Below, piece after piece: positions 49,132-61,156 of a stretch of 64,000 nt of DNA. The stretch spans positions 10,017,495 to 10,081,494 of the forward strand of contig CM073328.1 of assembly GCA_037043015.1 (NCBI GenBank), written 5' to 3'. A program made the position numbers and the translations under genes. The DNA is from Bryum argenteum (taxonomy: Eukaryota; Streptophyta; Bryopsida; Bryales; Bryaceae). Below the pieces are notes generated by a model. It worked only from the letters and a program-made list of their open reading frames with translations. It had not been told where the DNA came from and did no database searches. Position 1 is the first letter of the stretch. Each line of letters opens with the position of its first letter.

Positions 49132-51260
49132 ATGGAGATGATGGACTCCGACGCCGGGATTGTGCTCAAAGCACGCTCCTCCTATACTTGGCTCGACAGG
49201 CTCCTATTCCTCAAGGGTTTGACAAAAGACGAAAACTCCGTCTCATGTAAGCAAGCAGCACCTCAACTCTCCCGATTGATTTCTGCCATGTTTTTGCTCC
49301 TTTGCTGAAAAATGGCTTTCTGCCTGCTGCAGTGGATCGATTAGAATCGTATCAATGCTCGGATGTGATAAGCCTCGAGGAAACGTGCAAGGTCCTGTTT
49401 AATAATGCCAACAAGTCAGGGAGCACCAGCAGCAACCTCCGAAAGTCCAGAAAGCTTTTAAGCTTCCTGCAACCGGAGCATGTTCTTAAGGTTCACCATG
49501 TGAATGGTAATGGTAATGGTAATGGTAATGGGAATGGGAATGGGAATGCAAGGGTTGAGCTTTGTGGAGAGGAAGACCGGTTGCAATGGACGTCTGGTGC
49601 TTCGGAACGGTCTTCGGAAGAGGATCCTGTTGCTACCAAGTCTATTGCTGAGAATGGAGTTGTACGAGCTTCTGTACGCTTGCTGGACTCTTTCGCTAGT
49701 GAACCACCGCCTGCTCGTTCTAAAGCTCCTGCTGTTACCAGGAATCGACGAAGCGTCTCTGACCTCGCAACAAATGTAAGGCCTTTGAGCTTTTTCGACA
49801 GTTTCGTTTTGTTGTTCGATTATTGTTTCGATCGTTTCGTGCATTGATTGATTTGTTTGAGATTATGTAGGCTCCTGCTGACCTGTTGCATATTTGTTCC
49901 GAATTTGCGAGACAATTCGACTGTACAAAGGTCGGTGGTGTTGTAATGTCATGACTTTCTTACTTCGATTGTATTATGAGTACTTTTAGGGTCCGGTTTT
50001 GATTGTATTAACTTATGTTTTAACTACAGTACGCAGCTAAGACTCAAATGCTGTACAAGTTCGAGGAGGCGAGAGTCGTTACGCAAGAGCACCGGCAGCA
50101 GAGGTGAGGTCGTCTCTCTAAGTTTTCTTTGGAATCATGGAAGGGAGGAGAATACTGAATGCATTTACTCCCTTTCATTAAAGTATTCAGAACCCAAACT
50201 TCAATTTTAGAAAAGCACCTTATCTGCTCATGCGTAACGTAGAGTCTGAAGACAGAGTAGGTAGTAGTGCGCGAGTATATTCTTCTGATCATTAACATGT
50301 TCGTGTGGTCATGGCAGGTCGGGCTTGAAAAGAAGAAGCTCTGAGATGGAAAATGGTGCGAGTTCATTTCATTGCCCTCTGTATATCACTTAGAACCTTT
50401 TCAAGTGGCAAGATTCTGATTGTCAAGTTCATGTTGCAGGTAATAGTACGAAGCGGCAGCCAACATCAGTGCCGGAACCAGTAGTGGCAAAGCCATCACC
50501 GACGCCGGTATTAGAGCTAGCACCGGATCATCCAAGCAAGAGACCAGCAGACAGCTTGGTATACATAACGTACCAGGTGTTTTTGCAAGCGGGAAGAGGG
50601 GGGCTAACAGCACGGGAGGCAGCAACAAGGATAGAGGATGCAGGGTTGGGTGCAGTCTTTCAGGGATTAGTGAAGCCACGGATTAAGATTGGCAAGATAA
50701 TCCGCAACAATCCGTATTACTTCCAAGCAGGGGAAGGCAGGTACATATTGTGTGAAGCTATAGTTGGTGTGACGCAACCCACACCATCACCGTTGCCGGA
50801 AATCATCAACAATGTACAGGAACAGCAACAACATCCCAAACCACCGCCAACAAACACGGATAGCAGGAAAGAAGCAGCGGCTATGGCTCGAAGAGAAGGA
50901 ACAGCAAGGTACTGGGCGCAAATGAACGCCAGTGGACGGACCCGTGTTGCAAAGAACCGACACAATCACTCCTCTAGCAAGCCTGGCGGTGCAAGTAGTA
51001 GGTCGTCCAAACCACCGGTTCGTTGGAAAAGCGACGAGAGCTGCCTCACAAGGAAAGAGAGCGATGATTCTCCTGAAGTTGTCGTTCAAGCCCACGCCAA
51101 ACCTCGATTAAAAGGCATGTACAAAACTGCTGTTGGTGGCAAACCGTGCAAGAGGTCGGATGGTAAGAACTGGCAATGCCCTCTCATGGCACCGCCGAAC
51201 TCCAACTACTGCGAGCACCACCAGAAGCGCATGATGAAGGACACAGCTGAAGCCTCCTAG
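49132..51260 (+). CDS. HARE-HTH plus WRC domain nuclear protein
   Basis: Complete gene of six exons: 49132-49246, 49333-49775, 49871-49930, 50030-50103, 50318-50355, 50440-51260, coding for 516 residues. The N terminus MEMMDSDAGIVLKARSSYTW is unfamiliar but well formed, and a Gly-Asn dipeptide run sits at about residues 125-140. Residues 281-350 (DSLVYITYQVFLQAGRGG, LTAREAATRIEDAGLG, IIRNNPYYFQ) match the HARE-HTH fold of HB1/ASXL/restriction-type proteins. Residues 480-504 fit a WRC zinc motif exactly: C480-x9-C490-x10-C501-x2-H504 (CKRSDGKNWQC, YCEHH). WRC is a plant DNA-binding and nuclear-targeting domain, known from growth-regulating factors, but the QLQ domain of those factors is absent. 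A role in chromatin or transcription is inferred. Confidence 0.88.
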
Positions 51261-53169
51261 ACATACAATTCATTGGAATAGTCAAGTTGAATCACTACTA
51301 TTCCCCACTGTAGCAGGCTATGAAACATTTTCGATGTATACTGGTCATCATGTGGTGTAGCATTCTTGATTCCTTCAGCAAGGAATGTTTGTGCAGTGAA
51401 CACAACTCATTAGGAGAACATTACATACAATTAGCCCCTGAAGTTAATGGTCGGGGAGATTTTCACACCACAGTGGATAGAACAACCCTTCAATTGTGTC
51501 TTAGTCCCCTTCTGTTGTACGTTCTCTGAATTGGCACTGCCCAAAGAGACAAACGACGGTTACCCGAAACTTAATCAATTATTTTGACTTTGATATCAAT
51601 CATCGATCCGGCCGAACTTCGGGTGGCCAACCGCAGTATCGAATGTCAACTTTGCAGATCAGTCTTCTTCATCTGATTGTCTCTCAATTTCTCATTACTT
51701 GCTCTTTGCAGTACCATACTTCGATCACTCGACACCACCCTACCAACCTTATGCAGAGACTCATCTGCTTTTGAGCACTTGTTTACACACTTGAAGTTAC
51801 TGTAGAATTGTTGCCATACTTCGATGTATGTCGGTGGGTCAGTCGATGAATTCGTGCTTACTTCGGCGCCTGACATGCGCCTGCCGTAGCTTCCTGACCT
51901 AACCAGGAAAGTGGAGGAATCGGTCCCGCAGTAGTCTGATCTATAGCACAACTCCCGAGAAAATAGTCTACCCAGAACTCTGTAACGATCGAGAGACTAT
52001 GGCAGGAATGTCGAGCTACGATATTCCATTCGGTTACCGGAGACTCTGTGACGAGCTAGCTAGTGTGACTACTGTACGTTTGGGGAAGTCGACATTGTTG
52101 TTGTTGCTGGTCCCGTCGTCCGGTCGATCGATGTATGGATCGTGGCCATTGTAGCAAGCTGAGGTCCGGTTGAAGTGACTGAGAGTTTGGGTGCCGGCCT
52201 GATGTGATACTGAAGTGGACTGACTTGAGGTGGTGTTGTGCAGTGCAAGTAGTACTACTGTGGCGTTTGCAGGCAAAAGGTGCAGGACAAGAAAGGAATT
52301 GGGATCAAGTGCGTGTTGATAAAGAGAACGGTGCTATCACCGACCTTTCATTAGGCGGCGAAGAAGAGCCGCTCTCTAGATCCAATCCGGGTTCACCACG
52401 GAGGTGGTGGGCCCCAGTTTTTGGGCCCATTTTTTTTTGTTTTTTCATTTTTGTAATTTTTCATTTTTCATTTTATTCATTTTTCAAAAAATAAAATAAA
52501 ATGTCTATGCCCCCATTTTACCTTAGGGGGCCTCTCAATGGAATGTTATACGTAAAAATACCGGGTACCTTTTTATTAGTCCCCCTCCATGTTTGGAAAT
52601 TCCATGAGAGAACCTAGATTGAATTTAGTGTCTGACCTCTTCTTCTAACTTAGGGTTCTAATCACAAGAAGGAAAACAACAACAATCTCAATGACACCAT
52701 ATATTATAGTCGCCATATTGCTATAACTCTAGTAGCACACCTCTATAACATCACACGTTTGGAAATGTGGAATTAAAATAGATTAAAGATACCCACTTTA
52801 GCCCTAATTCTTGGAATAAGTTAAAGTCTGTCTTGGAAGGGTATGAGTGTACTTTACTTACCCCTGAATTTGAGAGGTCCAAAATGATTGTTTCTGGAAT
52901 TAATGTGTAGTAATCAGAATATAGGATACTAAGATTATTAACACTAAATTCTTAGTAAATTTGTGTCTAATTAGTCTACCTATCAAGTTATATCAACCTC
53001 CTTATAATTGTGATCTTTAAATGTGATTTTATTGAATACATGAACATCTACACGTGAGTGTTTGCATTTATACTCTTGTTCTATTCATTATACTATGTTC
53101 ATTTATTTCAATGAATTCCCTTCCTTAGTTCCATAGTCTTGCAAAGTTCCTAGTTTATTGAATATGGAA
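51261..53169. other. 3' UTR of the WRC gene and spacer
   Basis: No gene accepted. A minus-strand frame at 51646-51951 is less AT-rich than its surroundings but has no recognisable motif. T-rich DNA follows at 52430-52500. Confidence 0.35.
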
Positions 53170-54307
53170 TTAACCCCTAAATATCCTTGTGTTTTTGGAA
53201 GCTCCAACACCCAAAACTGCTATTTTCTACCACTTTGAGGTCATGGGAGCACGAACCAATTTTTTTTTTACAATTTTTAGTAACTCCAACCGTAAGATCT
53301 CAAAGACAACTACGTTGTGAAACAATCCTCAGAATTTCAGCCGTTGGATGTGCATCAGATGTGAGATCGTAACGTTCAAAGTTGATGCGGAGTTTGTTTT
53401 TTGGCCTTGCCCGAGAAACATTGTCCACTTTGTGCAAAGGGGGACTTGATGATTTTTTGGCCAAACATTTTGGTCATATTTTTTTCCAAGTAGGTATCTA
53501 AGTTGAGTATGCGTGTGCAAAATGTTGGAGGTTGCCCTTGTTTGTAAGGCAAAAAGTAAAATTGTTATGTACATGGAAGGTCAAATATCGGCTTAGAGGT
53601 GCGGTTTTAGAAATATCAACATTGTGGAATGACACTTTAGAATTTCTAGAAAATGTACGGTGAGGACATTGCTTTATGAACATGCAATGTATTAGTGAAA
53701 AAAAAAAATTCAAAAACTTCAAATCTCAAGAATTTGTGAGATTCCACTGAAGAATGAAGGAAAAAGCAAGTGAAATGAGAGGGGCAACCATGGAGGCTGG
53801 GCTCCCTTCCCCTCCTAAAGGGGTCCATCATGCGAAAGGCAAGAGGTGCCTGACACATGCCCAAGATTTGAAAAGGCTAGTGACATAAATTGATGATGGA
53901 TGGGCATGAAGGTGCTTTGGAGGATTAGGATTGGATTGAGGATAATTAGGTGGTTGAACTCTTGTCAATAAGAGCTCTGGAATGCCGGGTCAGTCCGTTA
54001 TCAGACCCTAAACCCCCTGCCCCGTGAGAAGTTTGTTTGTTGTGCCCCTTGTCTGCCATGTTCTCCAACCTCCCGCTCGTTGGTGCAGAGCTCAGCCCGA
54101 CCTGCCCTCTCAGACCCCCAATTCTAAAATTTGCCAAATAACCTCATAAAATACAAATTTTTTGATGCAATTTTTGTAGCAGTAACCTTGGAGGGTAACT
54201 CACACACCCTCAAAAAATCACCCTAAAATATCAATTTTTACTAAGAAACTAAGGGTGACCAAAACAGCAAAAGACCGTTTCGGTTTTTAAGGAGCTTTAG
54301 GGGTTAA
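53170..54307. mobile_element. TTAA element type P4 (about 1.1 kb)
   Basis: The left end TTAACCCCTAAATATCCTT and the right end read backwards TTAACCCCTAAAGCTCCTT match in 17 of 19 bases. TTAA is at both borders. The interior has no transposase frame and differs from P1-P3. A GC-richer block at 53950-54130 may be a later insertion. Confidence 0.6.
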
Positions 54308-54319
54308 ACTCATTTTACG

Positions 54320-54450
54320 ACCGATGTGCATAGAGTGTTCGTTAAACCTATTCTTGGATGTTTATGCATGAAAGTGATGACAGCATTTGTAGGACCACTA
54401 ACTCCTTTCAAAGTGAATGCTATGTTGGTGCCAAGTTGGCCACTACACTC
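54320..54450 (-). mobile_element. 3' fragment of the SINE
   Basis: AGAGTGTTCGTTAAACCTAT, then GACCACTAACTCCTTTCAAA and GTGAATGCTATGTTGGT, match the 3' half of copy 2. Confidence 0.55.
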
Positions 54451-54767
54451 GTACCGCTAATGTATATAGTACTATGATACATGTTGTATTGAAGATCCAA
54501 CAATATCTGTGAACCACTACATAATTAGTGTGTACACAAAGGATCATAAACCAAAAGGTTCAAAGACAATGTGACGACCACAATCCACCTATTTTTGATG
54601 ATTCAATGAGGCTCTATTGCATCTCGACATTTTCCAACAAGTCATTCATTCACCTCGCGCTTTGATCCCATGGGTTTTGGTGTATCTTGAATTCTTGTTT
54701 GCTATCCAAGCTAAGTGTTTTGGTTTTCTTGATATATTGAGGTTTGTTCTTGTGGAGAAATTAGGGT

Positions 54768-55735
54768 TTAACTCCTAATGGTTTGGTTCATTGGTAGAGA
54801 AAAGAACACATTCTTAAAAAAAAATGTCATAAATGGAACTGATGGTAAGTCTTTTGGATCCCAACTGTACAATCTTGTAGTATATATATTTTACATCATG
54901 TGGGTCAAATTGTGAGTCATGAGGATTCATAGATTGCAAGGTCGTAACGTATTAGTGCTCTAAAAACGTCACAAAATCTCAACATCTTCACTTTGAAGTG
55001 GAGGTGCTACCAATATACTTATTGCAATCAAAAAATCACCAACTGCACTGGTGTTTACCTTCAATAACACCCTTGAACCAAAACAAAACCATGAGCAAAA
55101 TTTATTTGCGCAAATAATGACCTTGCAAACTTCCAAAAATTTCACAAAGGAAAAATAGTCCAAAACTCAACCCTTTGCACTCAAATTTGTGGCTTGTCTT
55201 CATTACATCTTTGCTTGTGTCAAGATTTCTACCACTAAAAGTACACTCTAATTGGAATTCATCCCAAAAAATAAAGTCAAAATTCAACGTTGGATGAAGG
55301 AGATATAGCTTCTCAAAAATCATCCATTTTTCACTTTTTCCATTGTAGAAACATCATTGCAAATCCAGTACCAAAGTTATTTGGATCAAAAATCTTCTAA
55401 CTAGAAAGTTGTTAGCCTTCATCTTGAAATCATGATTCTGCCCAAAAAAAATCATGAATTACTATTTTTGATCTCACATAACTAGCTTGCAATTTTAGAA
55501 CATGCCAAATGTTTGAAATCCCAAAACGAAAGCTGTCTTCATTAAAATGCATTCCATGTACTCATAATCTATTGTATGGGTTTGCAATTTTTATCACACA
55601 AATAAGACTTGATTTGTGACTCAATCCAAGTGACTTCGTCCAAAACCAACTCGGCAAGAAGAAGTTATGGCTCTTCAAAGTTGCTGCAATCATCCAAAAT
55701 GTCGTTTTTCGGCATTCGGCCCGATTAAGGGTTAA
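54768..55735 (+). mobile_element. TTAA element type P2, second full copy (968 bp)
   Basis: Starts TTAACTCCTAATGG and ends CGATTAAGGGTTAA. Collinear with 35984-36895 (GAGTCATGAGG, GTAACGTATTAGTGCT, CATCCAAAATGTC). No coding capacity. Confidence 0.7.
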
Positions 55736-55840
55736 GCAAGTTTTCACAATAGGGGCGATAAACAAGGTGAGAGTGAGGAAAAATATTTTTCTTCTATGTA
55801 AAGTTAACCCAACCCATTGTTCATTATCATCAATTTTTAA

Positions 55841-56073
55841 TTAACCCTTAAAAGTCCCTTGGGGATAGTATGTACGCTGTTGTATAATTAGGATTTGCTA
55901 CCAACAAGAAACTCTAAACTGGAATTGTAATAGCTCACTAGAACCGCATTAATTCAAATGTCAACTTCTTCTTTGAACTCAAACCCATTAAAGGTGTGCA
56001 TTCACTCCAAATACAACAAAAATACACTGTATCCTACTGGTCGCCACGGCATGCTCAGACCTTTAGGGGTTAA
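55841..56073. mobile_element. TTAA MITE type P5 (233 bp)
   Basis: Starts TTAACCCTTAAAAGTCC and ends AGACCTTTAGGGGTTAA. Inverted ends and TTAA at both borders; its own interior. Confidence 0.65.
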
Positions 56074-56227
56074 CTAACATTGGTCCTTTGGTTTGTACTT
56101 TGCACATGCACCAAAGCAATTTATTACGAGATTATTATTACGGCTAGTTAGGACTTCCTAACAAGAAACTATCGTTATGGTAGTTGCGAGGTAGAAAGCT
56201 GACTAACTACTCATAATCGGGGAAGTA

Positions 56228-56444
56228 CACTAAATAGGTAGATTAGTGTTAGATTTTTATAAGATTTGAAAATGCTACAAGTTTTTACTTTTGGTACAAA
56301 AAATTTACCAAGAGTATTGATTCCAATACTATGTAAGGATCCCCATCTTGACCATTGTAGAGGGTAAAAATATTGACTAACAGTAAAAACTTATAGCTTG
56401 TTTACGTAAATTAGTGTATCTAACACTAATCTACCTATTTAGTG
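56228..56444. mobile_element. MITE with perfect 27-base inverted ends, TA flanks
   Basis: The left end starting CACTAAATAGGTAGATTAGT (56228-56254) is the exact reverse complement of 56418-56444. TA is on both sides (56226-56227, 56445-56446). The interior of about 160 bases is non-coding. Perfect ends suggest a recent insertion. Ends resemble those of the element at 21423-21737. Confidence 0.8.
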
Positions 56445-57789
56445 TAGTATTCCTTCATTAGAATCCAAGATAAACTTCTTAAATGATAGCAATTGGTGCC
56501 AGGAAAGTTCCAAAAAGTGAAAATTGACCCTACGAAAAAGAAGATAAAAAAGAAGGATTTGACCAAAACTTCCTGACTGATCACCTTTATTTAAAGGGAA
56601 ATCATTTTGACTAATAAATTTGACTCTAACACCAAACCAATTGCCATGCATGCATTGGGGAGGGGGGGGGGGGTGCATCAGGCTAAATTGGGTTGCTATT
56701 ACAATAGCAAAACAACCCATTGAAAGTTGAAGCTCCTTTTGACAAATTGATTTGAATAAAATTTCAACTGAAGGGTACTTTCCTGCCAGAAAGGTGCCCT
56801 GAAGTTTCAAGATATTTTGACTGTTGCCCCAACAGGGACTTCTGGTCCGAAAAGGGGAATACCTGGGGTAGGTACACCTATTTTCGGACACTTAAGCCAT
56901 TCACCATACTTGGAGTGATGACACGTGCGATTTAGCATTTTTCAGTATGATTAGCAAATAGAAAAGACAAGGTTTCCTTATTTTTGAGGCATTTTTAAGT
57001 ACTTATTACAAATTTCAAAAGTGAATAATATAGGTACACCTGTAGTTGATCACTGTGTTGCATGTACGTGTGAGGAACATTTCATTACAAGGCAATCTTC
57101 ATTATAGGTTGTTCGATTATGGGGGGCGTTCAAATTCAGGTGTGCTTACTCTTGATAGTTTGTAAGTAAGAAAGTACACCAGGTCAATTACTTTAAAGTC
57201 AGAAAGTACATCAGGAACTTTCTTGATCCAAAAAAAAAGTCATGTTTTCAGAAAAATAAAAAAATAAAGCATAGGAGTTATACATCAATTAGAGTGGGTA
57301 ACATATTAGTCTACCATACCCAAGGTATCTTTGGACAAACCCATCAATTTCTTTATTCGATCTCACCGTCATTTTTGAGAATAAAATCAATTGAAAAAAA
57401 CCCAAAGCTGCAGTGGATCTCTAACTTCCTGTTTTTTTGGTTTTTTTTCAAAAAAAACCAATTTTAACATCTTCTTCGCAAAGGAAAAAATGTTGCATGA
57501 GGCTGCATGTCCATTGACCCACTGATCATATAGTACTGTACAAGACAACCTTGCGCACATGGGTCATTACCCGGAATCAGGGAGACCACCACGGCTGTAA
57601 TAGAATAGACGAGAGTCTTCAAAGTGGACCACCTGGGTGGCACTTTTTCAAAAGAATTGAACCCCCTCGGACCATTTCGGAGGGGGGGGGGGGGTTGTCC
57701 GTTCTTTTTTCATGTGGCTCCATGTGCTGAAAAACAAACCATCCCCGACCAGCTCATCATCCTCCTGCCATTTGGGAGCCATGTCTCGA
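56445..57789. other. Spacer with dispersed repeat copy 2
   Basis: 56883-57150 repeats 25150-25440. Poly(G) runs occur near 56665 and 57685. No gene is supported. Confidence 0.4.
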
Positions 57790-58835
57790 AACTATAATAA
57801 GATGCGAGCAATTTTTGTTGCATGGGGAATATGAGTCGAAAGATCGAGCACGTGGAATCATCATTTTTGGACTCTTTTACAATGAGTTATGAGTTTTTGA
57901 AATATAGGTGAATCTAAATTGCTGCCCTAAAGTGACACCCCTATAATGTTTGCAGTGGTGGCTATTATGTACCTAGGAATGAAGATTACTAGAGCCCTAT
58001 AATAAGGTGCAAGCAATTTTTGTGCATGGGGAATTTGAGTAGGAAGATCGAGCAGGTGGAATCATCATTTTTGGACTCTTCTACAATGAGTTATGAGTTT
58101 TTAAAATATAGGTGAATCTAAACTGTTGCCTTGAAGTGACACCCCTATTATGTTTGCAGTGGTGGCTATTATGTACCTATGAGTGAAGATTACTAGAGCC
58201 AAGTCTAGAAACTGAAATAAGGTGCAAGCAATTTTCGTGCAGGGGAAATATGAGTCGAAAGATCGAGCACGTGGAATCATCATTTTTGGACTCTTCTACA
58301 ATGAGTTATGAATTTTTGAAATATAGGTGAATCTAAACTGGTGCCCTAAAGTGACACCCCTATAATATTTGCACTAGAGGCTATTCTGTACCTATGAGTG
58401 AAGATCACTAGAGCCAAGTCTAGAAACTGTAATAAGGTGCGAGCAATTTTCGTGCAGGGGGAATATGAGTAGAAAGATCGAGCACGTGGAATCATCAATT
58501 TTCGACTCTTCTACAATGAGTTATGAATTTTTAATAGGTGAATCTAAACTGGTACCTTGAAGTGACACCCTTATAATGTACGCACATGTGGCTACTATGT
58601 ACCTATGGGTGAAGATTACTGGAGCCAAGTCTAGAAACTGTAATAAGGTGCAAGCAATTTTCGTGCAGGGGGAATATGAGTCAAAAGATCGAGCACGTGG
58701 AATCATCATTTTTGGACTCTTCTACAATGAGTTATGAATTTTTGATAGGTGAATCTAAATTGGTCCTCTAAAATGACACCCTATGATGTTTGCAGTGGTG
58801 GCTATTATGTACCCATGAGTGAAGATTACTAGAGC
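57790..58835. repeat. Tandem array of five ~212-base units
   Basis: Units begin near 57790, 57997, 58209, 58426 and 58638. Each has AGATCGAGCACGTGGAATCA, CTCTTCTACAATGAGTTATG, AAGTGACACCCCTATAATGT and GTGGCTATTATGTACCTA. Units are roughly 85-95 percent alike by eye. Each carries a similar minus-strand frame of about 60 codons (MMIPRARSFDSY...), probably a by-product of the repeat. Confidence 0.85.
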
Positions 58836-59879
58836 TTCATTATGGGAGGTGCTCCATTTTGGACCAGTGTACTATGTGAAACGCTTTGAGATATCCTACT
58901 CAACAAATGAATGACTTGCGTCTCAAAATCTACGGTGGAAACAATTTATATGATGAGCAAAGGGTGTCCCTTGAGTCTTCCTTTAGCAAGTAGAATATGG
59001 ATCTTTATCAAGCAATGCGAGAAGAGCTTTCACATCAAACGACGAGCTTAATCTTTGAACATTATGATTTCACAAATGATGCACATCTAAAATTTGATGT
59101 AGCACGTTTTGCTAGTATTTGATTTCAAAATCATGCGGTTTAAAGTTCTCAAAACTATACAAAAGCATGATCCATACCACCATTCGTGCAAAGGGGTGAA
59201 AATCTACACTTCTAGAAGTTTGAAAGCAATGTGTGATTATGTGGTTGGTTTTGGAATCCTACCTCATAACACTAACTAGAGAATGGATAATAACTTTATA
59301 AATGAACTCTCTAAAAGAAAATTGAATCTTTTGCTTAGTGGGAGGGTTGTCATGTTTCAACAATCATGTTGCGCATCTTGAGATAAATATATACATACTT
59401 ATAGACTAATTTTTGTGCATTTAAATACCCATCATCAGAATATTTTAAATACTTTAGAAGTACAAAAAAATTGCATGTATGTAGTCACATTCCTGAAACA
59501 AATACGACATATTCTTTGTACTCTAGTAACCATGTTTCCGAGCACATGTCTTAGCATATCCACTGATTCTGGGTAAAAGAGATAAACAGTCAATCTGCAT
59601 AATTACCATGTGTTTTTAATTTATTTTTATTTTTATATAATTTTTAAACAATTACCAGGTGTGTTAATGGAACTGAATCTTTGAACAGAGTCCACTCATT
59701 GCGGTAGGGTGATACTCGAATAAACATCATGGAGAATATAATTATTTACTAGGAACTAGTGAAGAAATAATGAGAAGACATGTTATGCAATTTTCAATTT
59801 GACGTTGTATTTTGAGGTATGTAACTGTAGGATCTAATAGTTAACTACTATCTAATTGATTTTAGGCAGAGTTTGAGAA
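58836..59879. other. Spacer
   Basis: No gene. A block at 59385-59530 recurs near 21120-21190 and 21760-21850. Confidence 0.35.
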
Positions 59880-60165
59880 TAATTGAGCATATATCGCAGT
59901 TTGGGCAGTTTTGGGCGGATTTTGAGAATAAGTGAGCATATTTTGCAATTTGGGCAGCGTTGGACATATTTTGAATTTTGTTTTCAAACTTTGACCATGA
60001 ATATCTCCTAAAGTATGCGGAACTAAATCACTTTCTAGAAAGGTACGAAAAACATCTACAACATAGAAAAGGTTCTAAATCCATGCAAACTAGAAATAGT
60101 AATTAAGAGGCTAATGAGAGCCACATCAGCCCAAAAACAGGCCTCATGATACTTTTAGGGGCTAA
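59880..60165 (-). mobile_element. TTAA element type P3
   Basis: Mirror of the P3 copy at 24163 (TTTGGGCAGTTTTGGGC, TGACCATGAATATCTCCTAA). It ends in CTTTTAGGGGCTAA, with TTAA changed to CTAA. Confidence 0.55.
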
Positions 60166-60858
60166 GATATACAACATGAAAACATTGAAATTTTGAACTC
60201 GGAAGTTATAATGTACCTCTTGCTTGAATGTCCCTAGTGTAAACTTATTGGTCTGGAGCATCTTACCTAGATGATAAAAGGTCAATGGCCAATAATTCCC
60301 AAAAATGCCAACACGGAAGCAATCACACTTTATCTCCTCGAGAAGACTTTGGCCAAAATACTATCAGAAACCCAAGCTCGCCATAAAAAAAATCCCTCGT
60401 TTTAATTTTTTTTTTGTAGAATTCTTATCCACCTCCAAAATTTATAGTAAAAATTGTTTTGTAGAATTCTTATCCACCTTCAAAGAAACTTTGATCGGTG
60501 TGAAACCCCCAAAAATTCATGCAATTTTTGTTACTTGAATTCCATCATGAAGTATGCAAATTCCTTCATTTGCGTTAGAAATACCCAAGAAAGTCAAAAT
60601 TGGATAATGAATTTTTCAACCATGGAACATCCATTCACCACCAAGAAAATCAACACCACACTTATTATTGGTGATTTACAGAAGAATACAAATTCTCCGC
60701 AAAATAGACTTTACAATGAAAGTCATAGGCAAGCAATCCAAGTAAGCAGCACTTTTTCAAGCCAGTGGACTAACCACAATGACTAACTAACCCTGGTTAA
60801 GGCTAATCTTAGGTAACCATGGCGGAGTGTACAGTACGGTACCAGCAACCAGGGAGGC

Positions 60859-61156
60859 CCTCGTCACTAAGGGCTGTGCAGAAATGGGGGAGCGCGGAGC
60901 TGCCCGCCCACACTCGCTGCCCGCATAAAATAATTTGCCCCCTAAATTATTGTTGTTGATGTCACCAATGTCATCATGAGATACCTCCCAGGGTAAATTG
61001 GGGTCGCAGATCCCATTTTTAAACTCAAAATCTGAAAAAAATATTGTATGGCCTCTAAAAATGCAAAAATCGTATTTCTAAGAATTTCTTCCGGGCAGCG
61101 AGTGTGGGCGGGCAGCTCCGCGCTCCCCCATTTCTGCACAGCCCTTAGTGACGAGG
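60859..61156. mobile_element. Mutator-like MITE with 65-base perfect inverted ends
   Basis: The first 65 bases (60859-60923, starting CCTCGTCACTAAGGGCTGTG) are the exact reverse complement of the last 65 (61092-61156). A perfect 9-base duplication CAGGGAGGC flanks it (60850-60858, 61157-61165). Nine-base duplications and long ends are typical of Mutator-like elements. The 168-base middle is AT-rich and non-coding. Confidence 0.9.

Noticed and set aside
51646-51951. 101-residue minus-strand frame with SYGRRMSGAE and PPTYIEVWQQFYSNF
   Set aside because: Composition is mildly protein-like, but I found no family, no convincing splice partners and no promoter.
58101-58709. Repeated ~60-residue minus-strand frames (MMIPRARSFDSY...)
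   Set aside because: They follow from the 212-base tandem array; the surrounding sequence gives no support for a gene.
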